In this document: piece by piece, positions 1 to 9,179 of the stretch | Position numbering within the stretch: position 1 is the stretch's first letter | Layout of the letters: each line of letters starts with the position of its first letter | From: Planococcus sp. A6 | GTDB lineage: Bacteria > Bacillota > Bacilli > Bacillales_A > Planococcaceae | DNA: 58,985 nucleotides | Assembly (NCBI RefSeq): GCF_028823615.1 | Contig: NZ_JAPEHT010000003.1 | Span: 1-58,985, forward strand | Direction: 5' to 3' | Translations under genes and position numbers: made by a program | The notes under the pieces: model-generated | Databases searched by the model: none | Seen by the model: the letters and a program-made list of their open reading frames with translations, nothing else | What the model was told of the DNA's origin: nothing

Positions 1-22
1 CGGCCGAGATGGCCGTTTTTTT
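1..22 (+). terminator. Rho-independent terminator of a gene left of the window
   Basis: The inverted repeat CGGCC-gagat-GGCCG is followed by a run of seven T, a standard intrinsic terminator for rightward transcription. The stem may extend past the left edge. The gene it ends is not in the window. Confidence 0.6.
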
Positions 23-42
23 GCGTTCACATTCAATTTCTA

Positions 43-285
43 TTAATGACCTGCTCCTGGGACGTGGATGAACGTAGAGTAATAAGTAAAGCCAACGAAA
101 AAGACTGTCAGATAGGCTCCAAAAATATACATGTACATGCGTTCAGAAATGTTTAAGTATCCAAGAAGAACGAAGAAGCCGGTATTGGCAACCATCAACA
201 ATGATACTTCTACCATATCGCCGACATAAAATAAAATTGCAAAGATTCCAGTCCACCATCCCATTAATTTAAACATATTATCCAT
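43..285 (-). CDS. DUF2626 family small membrane protein
   Basis: An 80-residue protein with two to three hydrophobic segments (residues about 5-25, 28-48 and 52-75), probably an integral membrane protein. It resembles the DUF2626 family of Bacillales, which lies next to comGA in relatives such as B. subtilis; no function is known to me. The start at 285 (MDNMFK) is chosen over an ATG seven codons upstream because the strong site AAAGGAGGG lies just before it. The gene is divergent from comGA and has its own promoter at 327-356. Confidence 0.75.
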   Translation of the reverse strand: MDNMFKLMGWWTGIFAILFYVGDMVEVSLLMVANTGFFVLLGYLNISERMYMYIFGAYLTVFFVGFTYYSTFIHVPGAGH

Positions 286-326
286 GGGTAATCCCTCCTT
301 TGCCACAATACAATAATCTCCTATTC

Positions 327-356
327 ATTATATAGGAAGACGAGTCTATGTGTAAA
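327..356 (-). promoter_or_regulatory. SigA-type promoter of the DUF2626 gene
   Basis: Read on the minus strand, TTTACA (351-356) and TATAAT (327-332) are separated by 18 bp and lie about 45 bp upstream of the ribosome site, a near-consensus vegetative promoter. Confidence 0.65.
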
Positions 357-466
357 CAAGGACTTCGGGCTAGTTTGTGACAAAGCGGTGTAGGTGTATC
401 CATAAAGCGGTCTAAAGCTATAGGTACCTGCCCTGAAAGCCTGGATTTTAGGGCTTTGAGGCGTTC

Positions 467-519
467 AAATAATTATTTTGGTATTTTCGATATTCAAAGG
501 CCATCTGTGTGCTTATACT
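467..519 (+). promoter_or_regulatory. Candidate comG promoter with a ComK-like AT box
   Basis: A TATACT -10 hexamer (514-519) lies about 50 bp before comGA, with no good -35. Upstream, AAAT-N5-TTTT (467-479) matches one ComK half-site (AAAA-N5-TTTT) with one mismatch. ComK is known to activate comG operons with weak -35 regions. A second, correctly spaced AT box could not be found, so ComK control is only suggested. Confidence 0.35.
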
Positions 520-571
520 AATGGGGAACGGAGAGGCAGCCTCCGCTCGCAGACCCGGACAGGAGGTGACT

Positions 572-1597
572 ATGCAAGATATCATTGAACGCCGATGCTT
601 CGACCTATTGTATTCCGCCGTAGAAGAAAAAACCACCGATATCCACATCAGGCCAGAACCCCGCGATTACAGCATTACCTACCGGACGTACAACCATTTC
701 AAGCCGGTGGCGAAAATCCCCTTCGATTTAGGCGATCGCATGATTGCTTACTTCAAATACCTCTCCCTTTTGGACATGAGCGAAAAACGAAAACCCCAAA
801 CCGGCTCATTCCATCTCCAGATGAATGGCCATACCCACCATTTCCGAATTTCCACATTGCCATCCGTGATGACGAAAGAAAGCATCGTCATCCGTGTCAT
901 TCCAGACAGCACAGCGTTATTTCTTGATGAATTGGCGGCATTCCGCGACTCGGCCAGGCTGCTCGAGAAACTTGCCGGCGAACGGCAGGGCTTGATGCTG
1001 CTGACGGGCCCGACCGGTTGTGGCAAATCCACCACTTTGTATTCTCTTCTGCGCCACTGTTCCGAACGGCTCAATCGCAATGTCATCACGCTCGAAGATC
1101 CAGTCGAGCGCCAAAACCCTGCTTTTCTTCAAATTCAAGTGAACGAAAAGTCGGGAATGAATTATGCGACTGGCTTGAAGGCGATTTTAAGGCATGATCC
1201 CGACATCATCATGATCGGTGAAATCAGGGATGCCGAAACTGCTGAAATAGCCGTCAGGGCCGCCTTGACAGGGCATTTGGTGTTTTCGACGATCCATGCC
1301 AGGCATTCGGTCGGCTGTCTTCACAGGCTCCATGACCTGGGGATTCCATATGAAGACATGCTGCAGACGCTTATCGGCATCGCGGCCCAGAAAATTGTGC
1401 CGATGTACGAGGACTTGCAGCAGCTCGAGACGAAGCATCGTGCGTTATATGAAATTCTGTGCGATTCAAGTTTAGCGGACGCCATCCGTTCAGCGAGACA
1501 GCAACAAGAGTATCAACTGCCGGAGCACTTATCGTTTGGTGGGCAGATCCGGGAAGGGGTGAGGATCGGTGCGCTTCATTCCGGTTTCGAGTTCTAG
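572..1597 (+). CDS. comGA: Competence pilus assembly ATPase ComGA
   Basis: GspE/PilB-type secretion ATPase of 341 aa that powers assembly of the competence pseudopilus on the cytoplasmic side of the membrane. The Walker A motif GPTGCGKST is near residue 150, and the Walker B/Asp box region MIGEIRDAETAE follows about 70 residues later; both are intact. An in-frame ATG 63 bp upstream is rejected because ACAGGAGGTGA sits directly before 572. It is the first gene of a seven-gene operon in the standard comG order, and its 3' end overlaps comGB by 29 bp. Length is close to the Bacillus protein (about 356 aa). Confidence 0.95.
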   Translation: MQDIIERRCFDLLYSAVEEKTTDIHIRPEPRDYSITYRTYNHFKPVAKIPFDLGDRMIAYFKYLSLLDMSEKRKPQTGSFHLQMNGHTHHFRISTLPSVMTKESIVIRVIPDSTALFLDELAAFRDSARLLEKLAGERQGLMLLTGPTGCGKSTTLYSLLRHCSERLNRNVITLEDPVERQNPAFLQIQVNEKSGMNYATGLKAILRHDPDIIMIGEIRDAETAEIAVRAALTGHLVFSTIHARHSVGCLHRLHDLGIPYEDMLQTLIGIAAQKIVPMYEDLQQLETKHRALYEILCDSSLADAIRSARQQQEYQLPEHLSFGGQIREGVRIGALHSGFEF

Positions 1598-2612
1598 GCG
1601 CTTGCCGTTTCGCGAGCGCGCCCAGTTTTTGACCAGGCTTTCGGCGTTGATGTCGGAAGGCTATTTGTTTCCCGTCGCCATGACGCTTCTTTTGCCGATG
1701 CACACAGAACGTGTAGATGAAGCACTTGCAGGCATGGACCGAATCTTGAAGGGCGGCGGCAATGCTGCTGAAGTGCTGAAGTTTCTCGGGTTCCGCGAGC
1801 GCGTGCTGTTCCCGGTCGAGATTGCCGAGTTCCATGGCAAGCTCAGCGAAGCGATTCAAGGCATCGCTGCCGGATTCAAGCGGACTGAAGAAGTGCAGAA
1901 GAAACTTCGCAACATCCTCGTCTATCCTGTTTCACTATTGATTCTTACCGCCGCTTTGTTCTTATTTTTCAGGACCAATTATGTGCCCAATCTGACCGCT
2001 TTAATATCTTCGCTGCAGCACGGCGAAGAAGGTGCGGGGGTTCCGGTTTATTTGCTGCGCATTCCGGACATAGCGATCGCTGTTTTCACGGCTGCTGCGT
2101 TACTGGTTCTTGGCTTTCGTGAACACCTTAAACGACAGCCTGCCGAGCGCCAAATGGCGTTATTGATCAAGCTGCCGGTTATCGGGCCAGTTATGCGGCT
2201 TTATTGGTCGCAGCTCGCTTCTAGGGAGCTTGGCACGCTTTTGCATAGCGGAATTTCCTTGCAGGAAGCGCTAATCCTTCTGCGCAAGCAGCGCCATCAC
2301 TCCATCATCAGCCAGATTGCTGAATCGCTTCACGACGAAGTCAAAACCGGTATCGCGCTGTCCGTTGCTGTGGACCGCCATGCATTTGCAGCGAACGATA
2401 TGGCGGCATTCATCCGCCACGGGGAAGCAACCGGCATGCTCGGGAAAGAATTGGTGCTGTATAGTGAAGTGTTGCTCGACAGAATTGAACTGCAAGCCCA
2501 GCGTTCATTGAAAATCATCCAGCCCAGTTTCTTTGTGCTGATTGCCGTTTGTATTGTCGCCGCCTATTTGGCGATTCTCTTGCCGATGTATAATCTCGTC
2601 CATACGATATAA
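1569..2612 (+). CDS. comGB: Competence pilus platform protein ComGB
   Basis: A GspF/PilC-type polytopic inner membrane protein of 347 aa, the platform on which the pseudopilus is assembled. Hydrophobic segments lie near residues 115-135, 165-182 and 315-340, the usual three of the family, with two T2SF cytoplasmic domains (the second contains the conserved GTLLHSGISLQEAL stretch). It begins with GTG inside comGA, preceded by GGGGTGAGG, so translation is probably coupled. ComGC follows after 11 bp. Confidence 0.93.
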   Translation: MRFIPVSSSRRLPFRERAQFLTRLSALMSEGYLFPVAMTLLLPMHTERVDEALAGMDRILKGGGNAAEVLKFLGFRERVLFPVEIAEFHGKLSEAIQGIAAGFKRTEEVQKKLRNILVYPVSLLILTAALFLFFRTNYVPNLTALISSLQHGEEGAGVPVYLLRIPDIAIAVFTAAALLVLGFREHLKRQPAERQMALLIKLPVIGPVMRLYWSQLASRELGTLLHSGISLQEALILLRKQRHHSIISQIAESLHDEVKTGIALSVAVDRHAFAANDMAAFIRHGEATGMLGKELVLYSEVLLDRIELQAQRSLKIIQPSFFVLIAVCIVAAYLAILLPMYNLVHTI

Positions 2613-2623
2613 GGAGGAATACG

Positions 2624-2941
2624 ATGAAACGATTAAAAAACCAACGGGGCTTTACGCTCATCGAAATGCTGATTGTCATGTTGATCATTACGGTATTGAT
2701 CGCCATCGCCATCCCGAATGTCTCGAAACAGACTTCGGCTGTTGATGAAAAAGGCTGCAAGGCATTCGTCCAGATGGTCCAGGGCCAAGTGGAATCCTAC
2801 CGAATGGATAAAAAAGCGGTGCCGGTGATGGCGGACTTGGTTTCCGAAGGCTATTTGAAAACAGGGGAAACGAGCTGCCCGAACGGAGAAGTGATCAATA
2901 TTTCAGTTGACGGCGTGGTGAGCTCATCAAAAGCATCCTAA
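2624..2941 (+). CDS. comGC: Major competence pseudopilin ComGC
   Basis: A 105-aa type IV pilin-like protein, the main subunit of the transformation pseudopilus. A class III signal is seen: basic start, prepilin peptidase site RG^FTLIE after Gly9, Glu at +5, then a hydrophobic helix (residues 10-30). Two cysteines (45 and 85) can form the intramolecular disulfide known for ComGC. It has a strong ribosome site AAGGAGG. The 3' end overlaps the likely start of comGD. Confidence 0.95.
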   Translation: MKRLKNQRGFTLIEMLIVMLIITVLIAIAIPNVSKQTSAVDEKGCKAFVQMVQGQVESYRMDKKAVPVMADLVSEGYLKTGETSCPNGEVINISVDGVVSSSKAS

Positions 2942-3369
2942 AAAGCAGTTCAGGCTTTACCTTAATTGAAATGCTGCTCGTATTGATGGCAGTCGGCATA
3001 AGCGCTTCGCTGGTTGTAGCTTCCGCTGCGCCGCTCGAAAAAAAGCGCGAAGAAGACCGGTTTTTTGCGTTGCTGGAACAAGACATCCATTATGCCCAAA
3101 GCCAGAGCTATTCACTCGGCACATCCGTAATTTTGGTTTTCAGGGACCACAAGCCAGGTTATGAAGTGATGTATGGCGTGACCCGCGCTGGGTATGTCAG
3201 GTCCATGCCGGAGTCGATTACCTTAAACGCATCCAGCAATCTGAGCAGAATAGACTTCTTATCTAATGGCTCAATCCACCAGCCAGGCACCTTGCGCTTT
3301 TCGACCAGCAGCGGTGAAAGGACGGTGACGGTCCATCTTGGAAAAGGGCGCGTGGTGGTTTCAAAATGA
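2926..3369 (+). CDS. comGD: Minor pseudopilin ComGD, probably with an ATC start
   Basis: Minor pseudopilin of about 147 aa. The prepilin motif SGFTLIEM and hydrophobic helix are encoded from 2950, but the first ATG (2971) lies inside the motif and would remove the cleavage site. Upstream the frame is open to a stop at 2908-2910 and contains no ATG, GTG or TTG. The best start is ATC at 2926 (reads MKSILKSSSGFTLIE), with GGTGAG at 2917-2922 in the position of the 3' half of a Shine-Dalgarno site. This is inference; a sequence error or -1 slippage from comGC are alternatives. It overlaps comGC and comGE. Confidence 0.75.
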   Translation: MKSILKSSSGFTLIEMLLVLMAVGISASLVVASAAPLEKKREEDRFFALLEQDIHYAQSQSYSLGTSVILVFRDHKPGYEVMYGVTRAGYVRSMPESITLNASSNLSRIDFLSNGSIHQPGTLRFSTSSGERTVTVHLGKGRVVVSK

Positions 3370-3655
3370 CAAGGGCATCTCCATGGCGGAAACGATGCTC
3401 AGCCTGTTTATGGTATTTCTAGTCTTCGGTTCGCTCCTGCCGCTCGTCCATGATATGCAAGTGAGGCTCGAACTGAAAAAAGAGCGCCTCGCCGCTTATG
3501 AGACCTTGCACGAAGCGGCAAAAACCATTGCCGCTACAGGCAGTATTGAAGGCCAGCGCTCAGTAAACGGCATCTTGTATTCCTGGCAAGCTGATGGCCA
3601 TTGTGTTGAGTATGTGGATTTTCAAGGAAAGCAGGTGCGTTTATGCATCGAGTGA
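3338..3655 (+). CDS. comGE: Minor pseudopilin ComGE
   Basis: A 105-aa protein in the comGE position, with a class III prepilin signal KG^ISMAE and one hydrophobic helix (residues 14-40). The start is TTG at 3338, within the 3' end of comGD; GACGGTGA about ten bases upstream is a weak ribosome site. Sequence is poorly conserved in this family, so the assignment rests on the signal and on gene order. It overlaps comGF by 13 bp. Confidence 0.75.
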   Translation: MEKGAWWFQNDKGISMAETMLSLFMVFLVFGSLLPLVHDMQVRLELKKERLAAYETLHEAAKTIAATGSIEGQRSVNGILYSWQADGHCVEYVDFQGKQVRLCIE

Positions 3656-4083
3656 ACATCCGGTCGTCAAACGGGTTTACGTTTCTCGACAGCTTGTTGG
3701 AGTTAATGGCATTGTCGATCATGCTGCCGCTTGCCGCGATGTTTTATTTATTCAGCTCACATTTCCTGGTGAATCTGGATTCTGGTGCAACGGAGTTCCG
3801 GCTGTTTGCGCTGGAGCTGCAGCAGTATCTGGATGGCAGCGAACAAATTTACATCATGCGCGATGGAAAAGGTGTGCGTATTGTTCGTGAAGGGGTTGTT
3901 TACGATATCGAATTGTATGGCAGCGTTGTGCGCAAGCGAAAAGACCAGCTAGGTCATGAAATCATGCTAACCGATGTGAAAAACAGTTTTTTTCAGCTAG
4001 AAGACAAGCGTTTGACCATCCAGCTGGAGTTCCAAAGCGGCGCAAAAGAGGAGGCCGATTATGCGCTCTCGCTTCCTGATTAG
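3643..4083 (+). CDS. comGF: Minor pseudopilin ComGF
   Basis: A 146-aa protein with a prepilin-like start (NGFTFLDSLLEL) and hydrophobic helix (residues 11-35), followed by a soluble domain with the family's LxxxLQQYL and IYI segments. ComGF belongs to the minor pseudopilins that are needed for transformation pilus assembly. ATG at 3643 follows AGGTG and overlaps comGE; comGG begins inside its 3' end, so comGD to comGG form a chain of overlapping genes. Confidence 0.85.
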   Translation: MHRVNIRSSNGFTFLDSLLELMALSIMLPLAAMFYLFSSHFLVNLDSGATEFRLFALELQQYLDGSEQIYIMRDGKGVRIVREGVVYDIELYGSVVRKRKDQLGHEIMLTDVKNSFFQLEDKRLTIQLEFQSGAKEEADYALSLPD

Positions 4084-4264
4084 CCAATCCGGCGCTGTCT
4101 ATCCGCTGTCCCTCGTGTTCTTTCTGTCCGCATTGGCGCTGTTATCCCATATGGTGCTGCTTTATACGATTGAATATCAAACTTATGATGGTTTGGAAAA
4201 TGTTCATAGAAATGCTACTATACAACTACTGATGGAAATTGGGCAAAATAAAATCCCTGAGTAG
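4061..4264 (+). CDS. comGG: Short ComGG-like protein
   Basis: A 67-aa protein with one hydrophobic helix (residues 11-36) at the end of the comG operon, preceded by GAGGAGG. Position and the PLSLVFFLSALALL helix fit ComGG, but Bacillus ComGG is about 124 aa, so most of the soluble part is missing. No remnant is visible in the 19 bp before aroK. It may be a naturally short version or a decayed gene. Confidence 0.6.
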   Translation: MRSRFLISQSGAVYPLSLVFFLSALALLSHMVLLYTIEYQTYDGLENVHRNATIQLLMEIGQNKIPE

Positions 4265-4283
4265 GGTAGTACGGGTGGGAACA

Positions 4284-4808
4284 ATGAACAGAATATATTT
4301 GATCGGTTTTATGGGCTGCGGCAAAAGTGCGGTCGGCAGGAGGCTAAGTTTTTTATTGAAGATGCCCTATTATGACATGGACAAAGAAATTGTCCGTCAA
4401 ATGGGCATGACGATACCGGAAATCTTCGAGCGTTTTGGCGAAGAATATTTCAGGAATCTCGAAACGGAATTTTTGCAAAATTTGCAACAGGATCATTGCA
4501 TCATTTCTACCGGCGGCGGTGTCACAATGCGTAAAGTGAACCAGCGCCTCATGCGCCAGACAGGGCTCGTGTTATTCCTGGATGCACCGTTCAAGGAAAT
4601 TTGGCGGCGCATCCATAAAGACCCGAACCGCCCGATCGTCAGGCGCTCGACGCGCGAGGAAATCGAAGCGCTCCACAAATCACGTTACCGTGATTACAAG
4701 CGGACGGCGCATATCACCATCCGGACCGAGCACCGCACGCTGCGGCAGATTACCCAATATGCTGCATTTCAAGTTAAACGCCTGAAAACGAATGATCAGC
4801 ACGCATAA
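4284..4808 (+). CDS. aroK: Shikimate kinase
   Basis: A 174-aa enzyme that phosphorylates shikimate with ATP in the aromatic amino acid pathway. The P-loop GFMGCGKSA is at residues 8-16, the DMDKEI shikimate-binding region follows, then STGGG and a lid region with RPIVRR. ATG at 4284 (MNRIYLIGF) is chosen because the P-loop then lies at the usual distance from the N terminus; the site before it (GGGTGGGAACA) is weak. It follows comGG directly and ends before the glycine riboswitch. Confidence 0.92.
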   Translation: MNRIYLIGFMGCGKSAVGRRLSFLLKMPYYDMDKEIVRQMGMTIPEIFERFGEEYFRNLETEFLQNLQQDHCIISTGGGVTMRKVNQRLMRQTGLVLFLDAPFKEIWRRIHKDPNRPIVRRSTREEIEALHKSRYRDYKRTAHITIRTEHRTLRQITQYAAFQVKRLKTNDQHA

Positions 4809-4848
4809 TAACGAAACATTCGTGTTTGAAGCGTTAAGGTAAAAAAGA

Positions 4849-4877
4849 TTGCGCTTTCGTCGTTTCAATGTTAGGAT
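4849..4877 (+). promoter_or_regulatory. Candidate promoter of the gcv operon
   Basis: TTGCGC (4849-4854) and TAGGAT (4872-4877) are spaced by 17 bp and lie about 65 bp upstream of the riboswitch. A TATACT at 4889-4894 without a good -35 is an alternative -10. Confidence 0.4.
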
Positions 4878-4942
4878 GTAGTCGAAGTTATACTATTCTG
4901 TATAGCGGGATGGACCAATTCAACATTGATTTGGGCGGATGA

Positions 4943-5100
4943 TTGTACGGGGAGAGAACGCATTGGCGTCGCCGAAGGAGCAAATGATTAAATCATGAAT
5001 CTCTCAGGCAAAAAGACTCGTACAGGACGCATCTCTGGAGAATGCTGACGATGTGCAGCTACCGATGAGGAAAGCCGTTACGGTAAACTTTCAGGTGCCA
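4943..5100 (+). promoter_or_regulatory. Tandem glycine riboswitch
   Basis: Two successive glycine aptamers are visible. Aptamer 1 is closed by TGTACG/CGTACA (4944-4949 with 5019-5024) and holds the conserved GGAGAG and CTCTCAGGCAAAAAGAC segments. Aptamer 2 starts at about 5026 with CTCTGGAGA and ends with TTTCAGGTGCCAGGACAGAG. Such switches directly precede gcv operons and turn them on when glycine is plentiful. Its expression platform is the terminator at 5101-5148. Confidence 0.93.
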
Positions 5101-5148
5101 GGACAGAGAATTCCCTTTTATTGTAAAGGGGATTTTCTGTCCTCTTTT
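5101..5148 (+). terminator. Riboswitch-controlled terminator
   Basis: A long hairpin whose 5' arm GGACAGAGAATTCCCTTT pairs with AAAGGGGATTTTCTGTCC, followed by TCTTTT. The GGACAGAG of the 5' arm is also the 3' end of the second aptamer, so glycine binding should block the terminator and permit gcvT transcription (an ON switch). Confidence 0.88.
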
Positions 5149-5177
5149 GTGTGCTTTGAAAACAGGAGGGAAAGAGA

Positions 5178-6278
5178 TTGGGACAATTGAAGCGAACACC
5201 TTTGTTTGACTCGTATGCACGCTACGGCGGCAAAACGATCGATTTCGGCGGATGGGAATTGCCGGTGCAATTTTCTTCCATCAAGGACGAGCATGAAGCA
5301 GTCCGCACTAAAGCGGGGTTGTTTGATGTTTCCCATATGGGCGAGATATTCGTCTCGGGCCCGGACAGCTTGTCTTATTTACAGAAATTGCTGACCAATG
5401 ATGTATCGAAGCTTCAGGACGGCCAGGCGCAATACACGGCGATGTGTTATGAAGATGGTGGCACGATCGATGATTTGCTCGTCTACAAACTCGAAGATGA
5501 GCGCTATTTGCTGGTGGTCAATGCATCGAATATCGACAAGGATTTCGAATGGATGCAAAAACATCGCGAAGGCGAAGTCGAACTTGATAATGCCTCAGAA
5601 CGTTTTGGCTTGTTGGCGCTGCAAGGGCCGCTGGCTGAAAAAGTATTGGCTGCGTTGACGGAAGAAGATTTATCGGCGATCCGCCCGTTCCGCTTCAAGG
5701 ACCAAGTAGAAGTCGCTGGGCAGCAAGTATTGGTGTCGCGCACCGGCTACACAGGTGAAGATGGGTTTGAAATCTACGGTAGCCCAGAAGCCGTTACGGC
5801 TCTATGGGACCGGATCTTGGAAACAGGTGAATCGGAAGGCGTCGTGCCGGCAGGACTCGGTGCACGCGATACGCTGCGTTTTGAAGCGGGCCTTGCGCTT
5901 TACGGGCAAGAATTGTCGAAAGACATCACACCGCTTGAAGCAGGCATCGGATTTGCCGTCAAATTGAAAAAAGACTCCGACTTTATCGGAAAACAGGCTT
6001 TAGTGGATCAAAAAGAAGCTGGGGTACCCCGCAAATCCGTCGGCATCGAAATGATCGACAAGGGCATCCCGCGCCATGGCTATGCAGTGTATAAAGACGA
6101 TGAGAAAATCGGCGAAGTCACGACCGGTACACAGTCGCCGACATTGAAGAAGAATATCGGGCTGGCTTTGCTGGATGCTAAGCATAATGAGCTGGGCACG
6201 GAAGTGGATGTCGAAATCCGCAATAAGCGGCTTAAAGCAAAAATTATCGCAGCGCCATTTTATAAACGCTCTAAATAA
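5178..6278 (+). CDS. gcvT: Aminomethyltransferase (glycine cleavage T protein)
   Basis: A 366-aa T protein that transfers the aminomethyl carbon from the H protein to tetrahydrofolate, releasing ammonia. Recognised by the N-terminal [26 protein letters not shown] region, the folate-binding [15 protein letters not shown] and the C-terminal TTGTQSPTL segment. Start is TTG at 5178 behind AGGAGGGAAAG. It is the first gene of gcvT-gcvPA-gcvPB under the glycine riboswitch; the lipoyl H protein is not in the window. Confidence 0.96.
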   Translation: MGQLKRTPLFDSYARYGGKTIDFGGWELPVQFSSIKDEHEAVRTKAGLFDVSHMGEIFVSGPDSLSYLQKLLTNDVSKLQDGQAQYTAMCYEDGGTIDDLLVYKLEDERYLLVVNASNIDKDFEWMQKHREGEVELDNASERFGLLALQGPLAEKVLAALTEEDLSAIRPFRFKDQVEVAGQQVLVSRTGYTGEDGFEIYGSPEAVTALWDRILETGESEGVVPAGLGARDTLRFEAGLALYGQELSKDITPLEAGIGFAVKLKKDSDFIGKQALVDQKEAGVPRKSVGIEMIDKGIPRHGYAVYKDDEKIGEVTTGTQSPTLKKNIGLALLDAKHNELGTEVDVEIRNKRLKAKIIAAPFYKRSK

Positions 6279-6305
6279 TCCGAATAAAGAAGGGGACTGC
6301 ACACG

Positions 6306-7673
6306 ATGAAACATCGCTATCTACCAATGACTTCCCAAGATGAAAAAGACATGCTCGAGACGATTGGCGTCCAATCGATCGACGAATTGTTTTCGGACAT
6401 TCCTGAAAAAGTACGCTTTAAAGGTGAATATAACATCAAGCCTGCAAAATCCGAATCGGCCTTGACGAAAGAATTGGCACAGCTCGCCGGCAAGAACGCA
6501 GATTCTGTCCGGTATGCCTCTTTCCTCGGCGCGGGTGTCTATGACCATTACAAACCGATCGTTGTCGATCACGTCATCTCCCGTTCTGAATTTTACACAG
6601 CCTATACGCCTTACCAGCCGGAAATCTCCCAAGGGGAATTGCAGGCGATCTTCGAATTCCAGACGATGATCGCTGAACTCACCGGCATGGATATTGCGAA
6701 CTCTTCCATGTACGACGGCGGAACAGCGCTCGCAGAAGCAGGCATGCTCGCAGCCGGTCAGACGCGCCGCAAGAAAATCCTTGTTTCCCGTGCTGTCCAT
6801 CCGGAGTCGAGAGACGTTGTCCGCACTTATGCACTCGGACAGTCAATCGATGTTGTGGAAATTCCGCTCAAAGACGGCCGCACGGATATAGACGCCTTGA
6901 AAGAAATGATCGATGAAAACACCGCGACCGTCATGGTCCAATACCCGAACTTTTTCGGTCAAGTCGAGAACTTAAGAGAAATCGAACCGATCGTCCACGA
7001 AGCAGGCGCTTTGTTCACGGTATCGTCCAACCCTCTGGCACTCGGCGCACTTACGCCTCCAGGAAAATTCGGCGCAGATATTACCGTCGGCGATGCACAG
7101 CCGTTCGGCATTCCTGAAGCGTTCGGCGGGCCTCATTGCGGCTATTTCGCTGTAACGCAGAAATTGATGCGCAAAGTTCCAGGACGCCTTGTCGGCGAAA
7201 CGACAGACGATGAAGGACGCCGCGGATTCGTCTTGACTTTGCAAGCGCGCGAACAGCATATCCGCCGCGACAAAGCGACATCGAATATTTGCTCGAACCA
7301 AGCATTGAACGCTCTGGCGGCATCTGTTGCCATGACGGCGCTCGGCAAGGAAGGCACGAAGGAAATCGCCGTGCAGAACATTACCAAGACCCATTACATG
7401 AAGCAACAGTTGAAGAAATCCGGATTCGAGATCGCATTCGATGGCGCCCATTTCAATGAAATTGCCGTCAAAGTCGGCTCATCGGTCAAGGAATTGAATG
7501 CGGCTTTGTTTGAAAAAGGCATGATCGGCGGCTATGATCTCGGCTTGAGCTATGACGAGTTGCAAGGGCATATGCTGATTGCGGTCACTGAGCAGCGTTC
7601 TAAAGAAGAAATCGACGCGTTTGTACAGGAAATCGATGCATTCGTGCGAGAAACGGAGGCTTCCCATGCATAA
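6306..7673 (+). CDS. gcvPA: Glycine dehydrogenase (decarboxylating) subunit 1
   Basis: A 455-aa protein, the N-terminal half of the P protein that decarboxylates glycine and passes the aminomethyl group to the lipoyl H protein. Firmicutes split this PLP enzyme into two chains. Family landmarks are MKHRYLPMT at the N terminus, [26 protein letters not shown] and [10 protein letters not shown]. It begins 27 bp after gcvT and overlaps gcvPB by 8 bp, which fits a fixed-ratio heteromer. Confidence 0.96.
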   Translation: MKHRYLPMTSQDEKDMLETIGVQSIDELFSDIPEKVRFKGEYNIKPAKSESALTKELAQLAGKNADSVRYASFLGAGVYDHYKPIVVDHVISRSEFYTAYTPYQPEISQGELQAIFEFQTMIAELTGMDIANSSMYDGGTALAEAGMLAAGQTRRKKILVSRAVHPESRDVVRTYALGQSIDVVEIPLKDGRTDIDALKEMIDENTATVMVQYPNFFGQVENLREIEPIVHEAGALFTVSSNPLALGALTPPGKFGADITVGDAQPFGIPEAFGGPHCGYFAVTQKLMRKVPGRLVGETTDDEGRRGFVLTLQAREQHIRRDKATSNICSNQALNALAASVAMTALGKEGTKEIAVQNITKTHYMKQQLKKSGFEIAFDGAHFNEIAVKVGSSVKELNAALFEKGMIGGYDLGLSYDELQGHMLIAVTEQRSKEEIDAFVQEIDAFVRETEASHA

Positions 7674-9138
7674 AGACAACCAGCCACTCATTTTTGAAAT
7701 GACCAAACAAGGCCGTGTCGGCTACAGCCTGCCGGAACTTGATGTGCCGGAAGTAGACTTGACTGAATTGCTCGGCCAAGAGCTAGTACGCGAAGAGTTT
7801 GCGGAATTGCCGGAAGTCTCGGAACTCGACATTATGCGTCATTACACGGCGCTATCAAAACGCAACCACGGTGTCGATTCCGGATTCTATCCGCTCGGCT
7901 CGTGCACGATGAAATACAACCCGAAAATCAATGAATCCGTTGCCCGTTACTCTGGATTCGCGAACATCCACCCGCTGCAGGAAGAATCGACTGTCCAAGG
8001 CGCGATGGAATTGATGTATGACCTTCAGGAACACTTGAAGGAAATTACCGGCATGGATGAAGTGACACTTCAGCCGGCTGCCGGGGCACACGGTGAATGG
8101 ACGGGTCTTATGATGATCCGTGCTTTCCACGAAGCGAACGGTGATTTCAACCGCACGAAAGTCATCGTGCCGGATTCTGCTCACGGAACGAACCCAGCTT
8201 CTGCGACAGTCGCTGGATTCGAGACAGTGACTGTTAAATCGAACGAGCACGGCCTAGTCGATTTAGAAGACTTGAAGCGCGTAGTCGGCGACGACACCGC
8301 GGCACTCATGCTGACAAACCCGAACACGCTCGGCCTTTTTGAAGAAGATATCCTTGAAATGGCATCGATCATCCACAAAGTCGGCGGCAAGCTTTACTAC
8401 GACGGGGCGAACTTGAACGCCGTCATGTCAAAAGCACGCCCTGGCGACATGGGCTTTGACGTTGTCCATTTGAACTTGCACAAAACCTTCACAGGCCCGC
8501 ACGGCGGCGGCGGCCCAGGATCTGGCCCGGTTGGCGTCCAAGCGGACCTGATCCCGTATTTGCCGAAGCCGATCCTCATCAAGACCGATGAAGGCTATAC
8601 ATTCGATTACGACCGCCCTGAATCCATCGGACGCGTCAAGCCGTTCTATGGCAACTTCGGCATCAATGTCCGTGCCTATACGTATATCCGCACAATGGGG
8701 CCGGACGGCTTGAAGAAAGTCACTGAATATGCCGTATTGAACGCCAACTATATGATGAGAAGGCTCGCGCCTCATTTCGATTTGCCGTACGACCGCCATT
8801 GCAAGCATGAGTTTGTGTTGAGCGGCCGCCGCCAGAAGAAACTCGGCGTCAGAACGCTCGACATGGCGAAGCGCCTGCTCGACTTCGGTTACCATCCGCC
8901 GACGATTTACTTCCCGCTTAATGTGGAAGAAGGCATGATGATCGAGCCGACCGAGACGGAATCGAAAGAAACGCTGGATGACTTTATCGATGCAATGATT
9001 CAGATTGCTCGTGAAGTGGAAGAAAATCCGGAGATCGTCCAAAATGCGCCGCATACGACGGTCATTAACCGGCTGGATGAAACGAAAGCAGCCCGCAAGC
9101 CGGTTCTTCGTTACCAGAAACCGACAGACAGCGAGTGA
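7666..9138 (+). CDS. gcvPB: Glycine dehydrogenase (decarboxylating) subunit 2
   Basis: A 490-aa PLP-bearing half of the split P protein. The cofactor lysine is in [20 protein letters not shown], and the N-terminal [14 protein letters not shown] and [10 protein letters not shown] segments are typical. ATG at 7666 is used because ACGGAGG stands just before it and the residues match the family start; longer in-frame starts lie inside gcvPA. It is the last gene of the operon, followed by a strong terminator. Confidence 0.96.
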   Translation: MHKDNQPLIFEMTKQGRVGYSLPELDVPEVDLTELLGQELVREEFAELPEVSELDIMRHYTALSKRNHGVDSGFYPLGSCTMKYNPKINESVARYSGFANIHPLQEESTVQGAMELMYDLQEHLKEITGMDEVTLQPAAGAHGEWTGLMMIRAFHEANGDFNRTKVIVPDSAHGTNPASATVAGFETVTVKSNEHGLVDLEDLKRVVGDDTAALMLTNPNTLGLFEEDILEMASIIHKVGGKLYYDGANLNAVMSKARPGDMGFDVVHLNLHKTFTGPHGGGGPGSGPVGVQADLIPYLPKPILIKTDEGYTFDYDRPESIGRVKPFYGNFGINVRAYTYIRTMGPDGLKKVTEYAVLNANYMMRRLAPHFDLPYDRHCKHEFVLSGRRQKKLGVRTLDMAKRLLDFGYHPPTIYFPLNVEEGMMIEPTETESKETLDDFIDAMIQIAREVEENPEIVQNAPHTTVINRLDETKAARKPVLRYQKPTDSE

Positions 9139-9141
9139 CAT

Positions 9142-9177
9142 AAAAAAACCCCGGAAGCATTTGCTTCCGGGGTTTTT
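9142..9177. terminator. Bidirectional terminator between gcvPB and the rhodanese gene
   Basis: AAAAACCCCGGAAGC is mirrored by GCTTCCGGGGTTTTT around a short loop. With A and T tracts on both sides it can end both gcvPB and the convergent gene at 9180-9560. Confidence 0.85.
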
Positions 9178-9179
9178 GA

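Noticed and set aside
2924-2945. Programmed -1 frameshift from comGC into comGD at TCAAAAGC
   Set aside because: The P-site codon would not re-pair after slippage, and both pseudopilins need their own signal peptides, so a fusion makes no sense.
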